Part shown: positions 61,918-64,000 of the stretch, one piece after another
Layout: each line of letters opens with the position of its first letter
Position numbering within the stretch: the first letter of the stretch is position 1
Assembly (NCBI RefSeq): GCF_009767585.1
Contig: NZ_WSNW01000001.1
Location: forward strand, 1,022,090 to 1,086,089
Direction of reading: 5' to 3'
Origin: Coprobacillus cateniformis
Lineage (GTDB): Bacteria; Bacillota_I; Bacilli_A; Erysipelotrichales; Coprobacillaceae
DNA length: 64,000 nucleotides
The notes under the pieces: model-generated
What the model saw: only the letters and a program-made list of their open reading frames with translations
Database searches by the model: none
What the model was told of the DNA's origin: nothing
Position numbers and translations under genes: made by a program

Positions 61918-63111
61918 ATGATACAAACAAAACATGAACTTATTCAATTACTCAATCCTATCTATAACCATTTTCAATTACCCATCTTTTTATTATCAAA
62001 AGAACTTTTGATTATAGAATCTCCTCATTCATTCCTAAAATTAGAAGAGCATTATTTTCAGGATATGATTCAAGAAAATCATATTAATGACTATCAAACA
62101 TATATGCATTTTTATCATGATGCATCATTTCTTTTCTTTCCTTATTCTTTAGAAAACATATCATATATTTGTATTGGACCAATCTTTAATAAGAAGCTTA
62201 CACCTCAAGACAAACCATCAGAATATCCATTTTTAAATCATGTGATTTCCCAATATACTATTGATGATTTTTTTAGCTTACCTTATGTTCATTATAAAAC
62301 TGTTGATTTCCTGCTTTTTGTTTATCAGATCATTACTGGTGAAATATTAGATGCTAATGTGCTTAAAAAGAATTATAAAAAATCAAGTTCATTACCTTTA
62401 AAACAAGAGGAATCTATGCAAAATGAAATCTTTGTGATTAGAGAAAATCCTTTACATGATTTTAGTTATTCTTATGAAAAGAAGATTATGAATTCTATTC
62501 AGCAGGAGAATAGTACACAAGCTCGTATTTTAATGAATGAATTAATGCAAATGAAAGATGGACGTGAACTAGCACCTAATCATCTTGTCTCTATGAAATA
62601 TAAATTAGTTGCAGCTGTGACTTTGTTTACTCGCTGTGTTATTGATGTTGGTGTTCCAATTGCTAAAGCATATACATTAAGTGATGTTTATATTAATAAA
62701 CTAGATCAATGTCGTACTGGTCAGGAACTCCATAAGATGATAAGTGATGCTATTGTTGATTTTACAAACTTAGTCAAACGATATAAACATATTCAAAATC
62801 CTTATTGGGTGAAGTCTTGTAAAAATTATATTTCTCAACATCTTCATGAAAATATGACATTAAATGATTTAAGTCAATTAACAGGCATGAATCCAAGTTA
62901 TCTCTCAACACAGTTTAAAAAAGTGACTGGTCAATCTATTAAACAATATATCAATGAAAAGAAAGTTCAAGAAGCACAGTTTTTAATTAAAAATTCTTCT
63001 TATACATTAGCTGAAATTTCTGATATTTTACAGTTTTCAAGTCAAAGTCATTTCAATAAAGTTTTTAAGGAGCGAACAGGCAAAACTCCTACTCAATATA
63101 AAAATACTTAA
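61918..63111 (+). CDS. AraC-family regulator
   Basis: 397 residues. The N-terminal about 290 residues hold a sensor region, with a GAF/PocR-like start (LNPIYNHFQLPIFLLSKELL). The C-terminal AraC domain has two helix-turn-helix units: NMTLNDLSQLTGMNPSYLST and YTLAEISDILQFSSQSHFNK, ending KVFKERTGKTPTQYK. The ATG at 61918 is chosen because GAAAGG lies 9 bases upstream; the ATG at 61909 touches the ribosome site. Divergent from the GH1 gene; likely regulates it in response to a glycoside or its phosphate. Confidence 0.88.
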   Translation: MIQTKHELIQLLNPIYNHFQLPIFLLSKELLIIESPHSFLKLEEHYFQDMIQENHINDYQTYMHFYHDASFLFFPYSLENISYICIGPIFNKKLTPQDKPSEYPFLNHVISQYTIDDFFSLPYVHYKTVDFLLFVYQIITGEILDANVLKKNYKKSSSLPLKQEESMQNEIFVIRENPLHDFSYSYEKKIMNSIQQENSTQARILMNELMQMKDGRELAPNHLVSMKYKLVAAVTLFTRCVIDVGVPIAKAYTLSDVYINKLDQCRTGQELHKMISDAIVDFTNLVKRYKHIQNPYWVKSCKNYISQHLHENMTLNDLSQLTGMNPSYLSTQFKKVTGQSIKQYINEKKVQEAQFLIKNSSYTLAEISDILQFSSQSHFNKVFKERTGKTPTQYKNT

Positions 63112-63142
63112 ACGATGAAAGATTAAACTTTCATCGTTGTTT
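63111..63142. terminator. Bidirectional terminator between AraC and ROK genes
   Basis: AACGATGAAAG and CTTTCATCGTT arms around a 6-base loop, followed by GTTTTC. Confidence 0.8.
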
Positions 63143-64000
63143 TCTTATAGTGATAATATGCACCTAACATATTTGCATCATTACAATATTGACATTTGAC
63201 AATTTCAGCATGAGGAAAAGCAATAGGGAATCTTTGATAAAATTCATCTGAAGCTCTTTGTAAGCCTGCAATGAATAAAGGATTTTCACTAATGCCACCA
63301 CCAATGCAAATACGCTCAGGATCTAATAGACATTGGATATTATGAAGTTCTAAAACAACTTCATCACAATAATCTTTAAAGATCTGTTGACTCATCTTGT
63401 CACCTGCTCCAATCCAGTTAAACACTTCTTTTCCATCATGGGTTTCACTGTTTTTTGCTTTTGCGATTTTGTCAACTAAATTATAAATACTACCAATCGC
63501 TCCAAATAAACCTTTGGACTGATATTGTTTAGGATCTTTAGAATAAATCACACTGACTTCTCCAGCAATCAAATGATGACCTTTATAGATTTCACCATTA
63601 AGGATAATCCCACCACCAACACCTGTTCCAAATGTTAAAACCAAACCTTGCTGAATGCCTTGCATATGTCCACACTCTAATTCTGCAATAGCAGCACATC
63701 TGGCATCATTTTCTACTGTAATAGGTAATTGAAAATAATCCTCCCACTCATGAATATCAGTATGATTATTATAAGTCAAACTACCACCAGCATGAATATA
63801 CTTTCTTTCAACATCAATAACGCCAGGTAAGGAGAAGGCAATGCCTTCTACCTCCCCCATTTCCTGAAGAACACTTTTTATGGTCTCTAAGAAATGTTTT
63901 TGTGTATCACATGGTGTAGATACTTTATCTTGGGAAGTCATCACATCATCAATCATCAATGCATGCTTAATAAAAGTACCACCTACATCAAAGACAGCTA
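63123..64000 (-). CDS. ROK-family sugar kinase, N-terminus cut by window edge
   Basis: About 292 codons visible, starting within AVFDVGGTFIKHALMIDD, so the gene begins just beyond the window; the ATG-like start at 63959 is not real. ROK features: phosphate loop DVGGTFIKH, SLPGVIDVERKYIHAGG, PITVENDARCAAIAELECG with the catalytic Asp, and FGTGVGGGIILNGEIYKGHH followed by AGEVSV. The usual zinc motif CxCGxxGCxE is missing (the stretch reads YSKDPKQYQSKGLFGAIGS), so this is a zinc-free ROK. It may phosphorylate glucose or a related sugar released by the GH1 enzyme. Confidence 0.9.
   Translation of the reverse strand, partial: AVFDVGGTFIKHALMIDDVMTSQDKVSTPCDTQKHFLETIKSVLQEMGEVEGIAFSLPGVIDVERKYIHAGGSLTYNNHTDIHEWEDYFQLPITVENDARCAAIAELECGHMQGIQQGLVLTFGTGVGGGIILNGEIYKGHHLIAGEVSVIYSKDPKQYQSKGLFGAIGSIYNLVDKIAKAKNSETHDGKEVFNWIGAGDKMSQQIFKDYCDEVVLELHNIQCLLDPERICIGGGISENPLFIAGLQRASDEFYQRFPIAFPHAEIVKCQYCNDANMLGAYYHYKKTTMKV

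Noticed and set aside
63123..63959. ROK gene starting at the TTG near 63959
   Set aside because: The frame continues upstream with the essential DVGGTFIKH phosphate loop to the window edge, so the gene is truncated by the window.
1..64000. CRISPR arrays, insertion sequences, prophage or integrase genes
   Set aside because: No regularly spaced repeats, transposase motifs or tyrosine/serine recombinase motifs were seen on either strand.

Overview
The window is AT-rich, low-GC Firmicute DNA. The predicted products (WhiA, RapZ, FtsEX, Ddl/MurF, T-box and ZTP riboswitch leaders, ROK/GH1 sugar use, strong GGAGG ribosome sites) fit an anaerobic gut Firmicute. An Erysipelotrichia/Coprobacillus-type lineage is my inference from overall gene style, not a measured assignment. 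Most genes lie on the minus strand, and many Rho-independent terminators overlap the stop codon of the gene they end. I see no phage, transposase, integrase, CRISPR array or rRNA.

Layout: (1) 1-7.1 kb is a branched-chain amino acid operon on the minus strand (leuA-ilvN-ilvC-leuC-leuD-leuB-ilvD, the last running off the edge), controlled by a leucine T-box with a CUC specifier. (2) 7.2-15.7 kb is an accessory region with a lactococcin-972-like arrangement: small secreted peptide, 7-TM permease and ABC ATPase. A lipoprotein, two fused ATPase-permease ABC proteins and a second lipoprotein follow. The peptide gene carries an in-frame amber codon. (3) 16.3-24.5 kb is envelope and housekeeping: ddl-murF, a zinc-ribbon/membrane trio, and trxB-rapZ-whiA-XRE with yvcK missing from its usual place. 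(4) 24.6-36 kb holds an esterase, an orphan nrdI, a HisC-like aminotransferase, HAD phosphatases, a GntR-controlled MupG/SIS muropeptide-sugar cluster, a zinc-ribbon plus thioredoxin-like lipoprotein pair, gpmI, small regulators and pgsA. (5) 36.1-41 kb holds a surface MBG-type protein split by an in-frame stop, ftsEX, and a monofunctional AICAR transformylase under a ZTP riboswitch. (6) 41-50.4 kb holds asnB, a lipid kinase, a methyltransferase, an O-antigen-ligase-like protein, a GGDEF protein, MarR and TfoX proteins and a decayed membrane-protein gene. (7) 50.5-52.8 kb has tRNA-Thr and a divergent ECF S-component/MocR pair sharing an inverted-repeat operator. (8) 52.8-57.9 kb has a 1,409-residue REC-GGDEF-EAL-PAS/GAF-GGDEF protein and an orphan gene preceded by a switch-like leader RNA. 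(9) 58-64 kb is an amino-sugar/beta-glucoside region: NagB-like deaminase, ceramidase-like hydrolase, GH1 6-phospho-beta-glucosidase, AraC regulator and a partial ROK kinase.

The most unusual items are these. The leader RNA before the orphan gene at 57.2-57.7 kb folds as a three-way junction whose junction strand can pair with the 3' arm of its own terminator. The bacteriocin-like locus has tiny ORFs and a nonsense-interrupted peptide. Three non-essential, exported or membrane genes (15.2, 37.3 and 50.3 kb) are broken by stops or a frameshift. The cyclic-di-GMP protein pairs a degenerate GGDEF with an intact EAL and a second, intact GGDEF.
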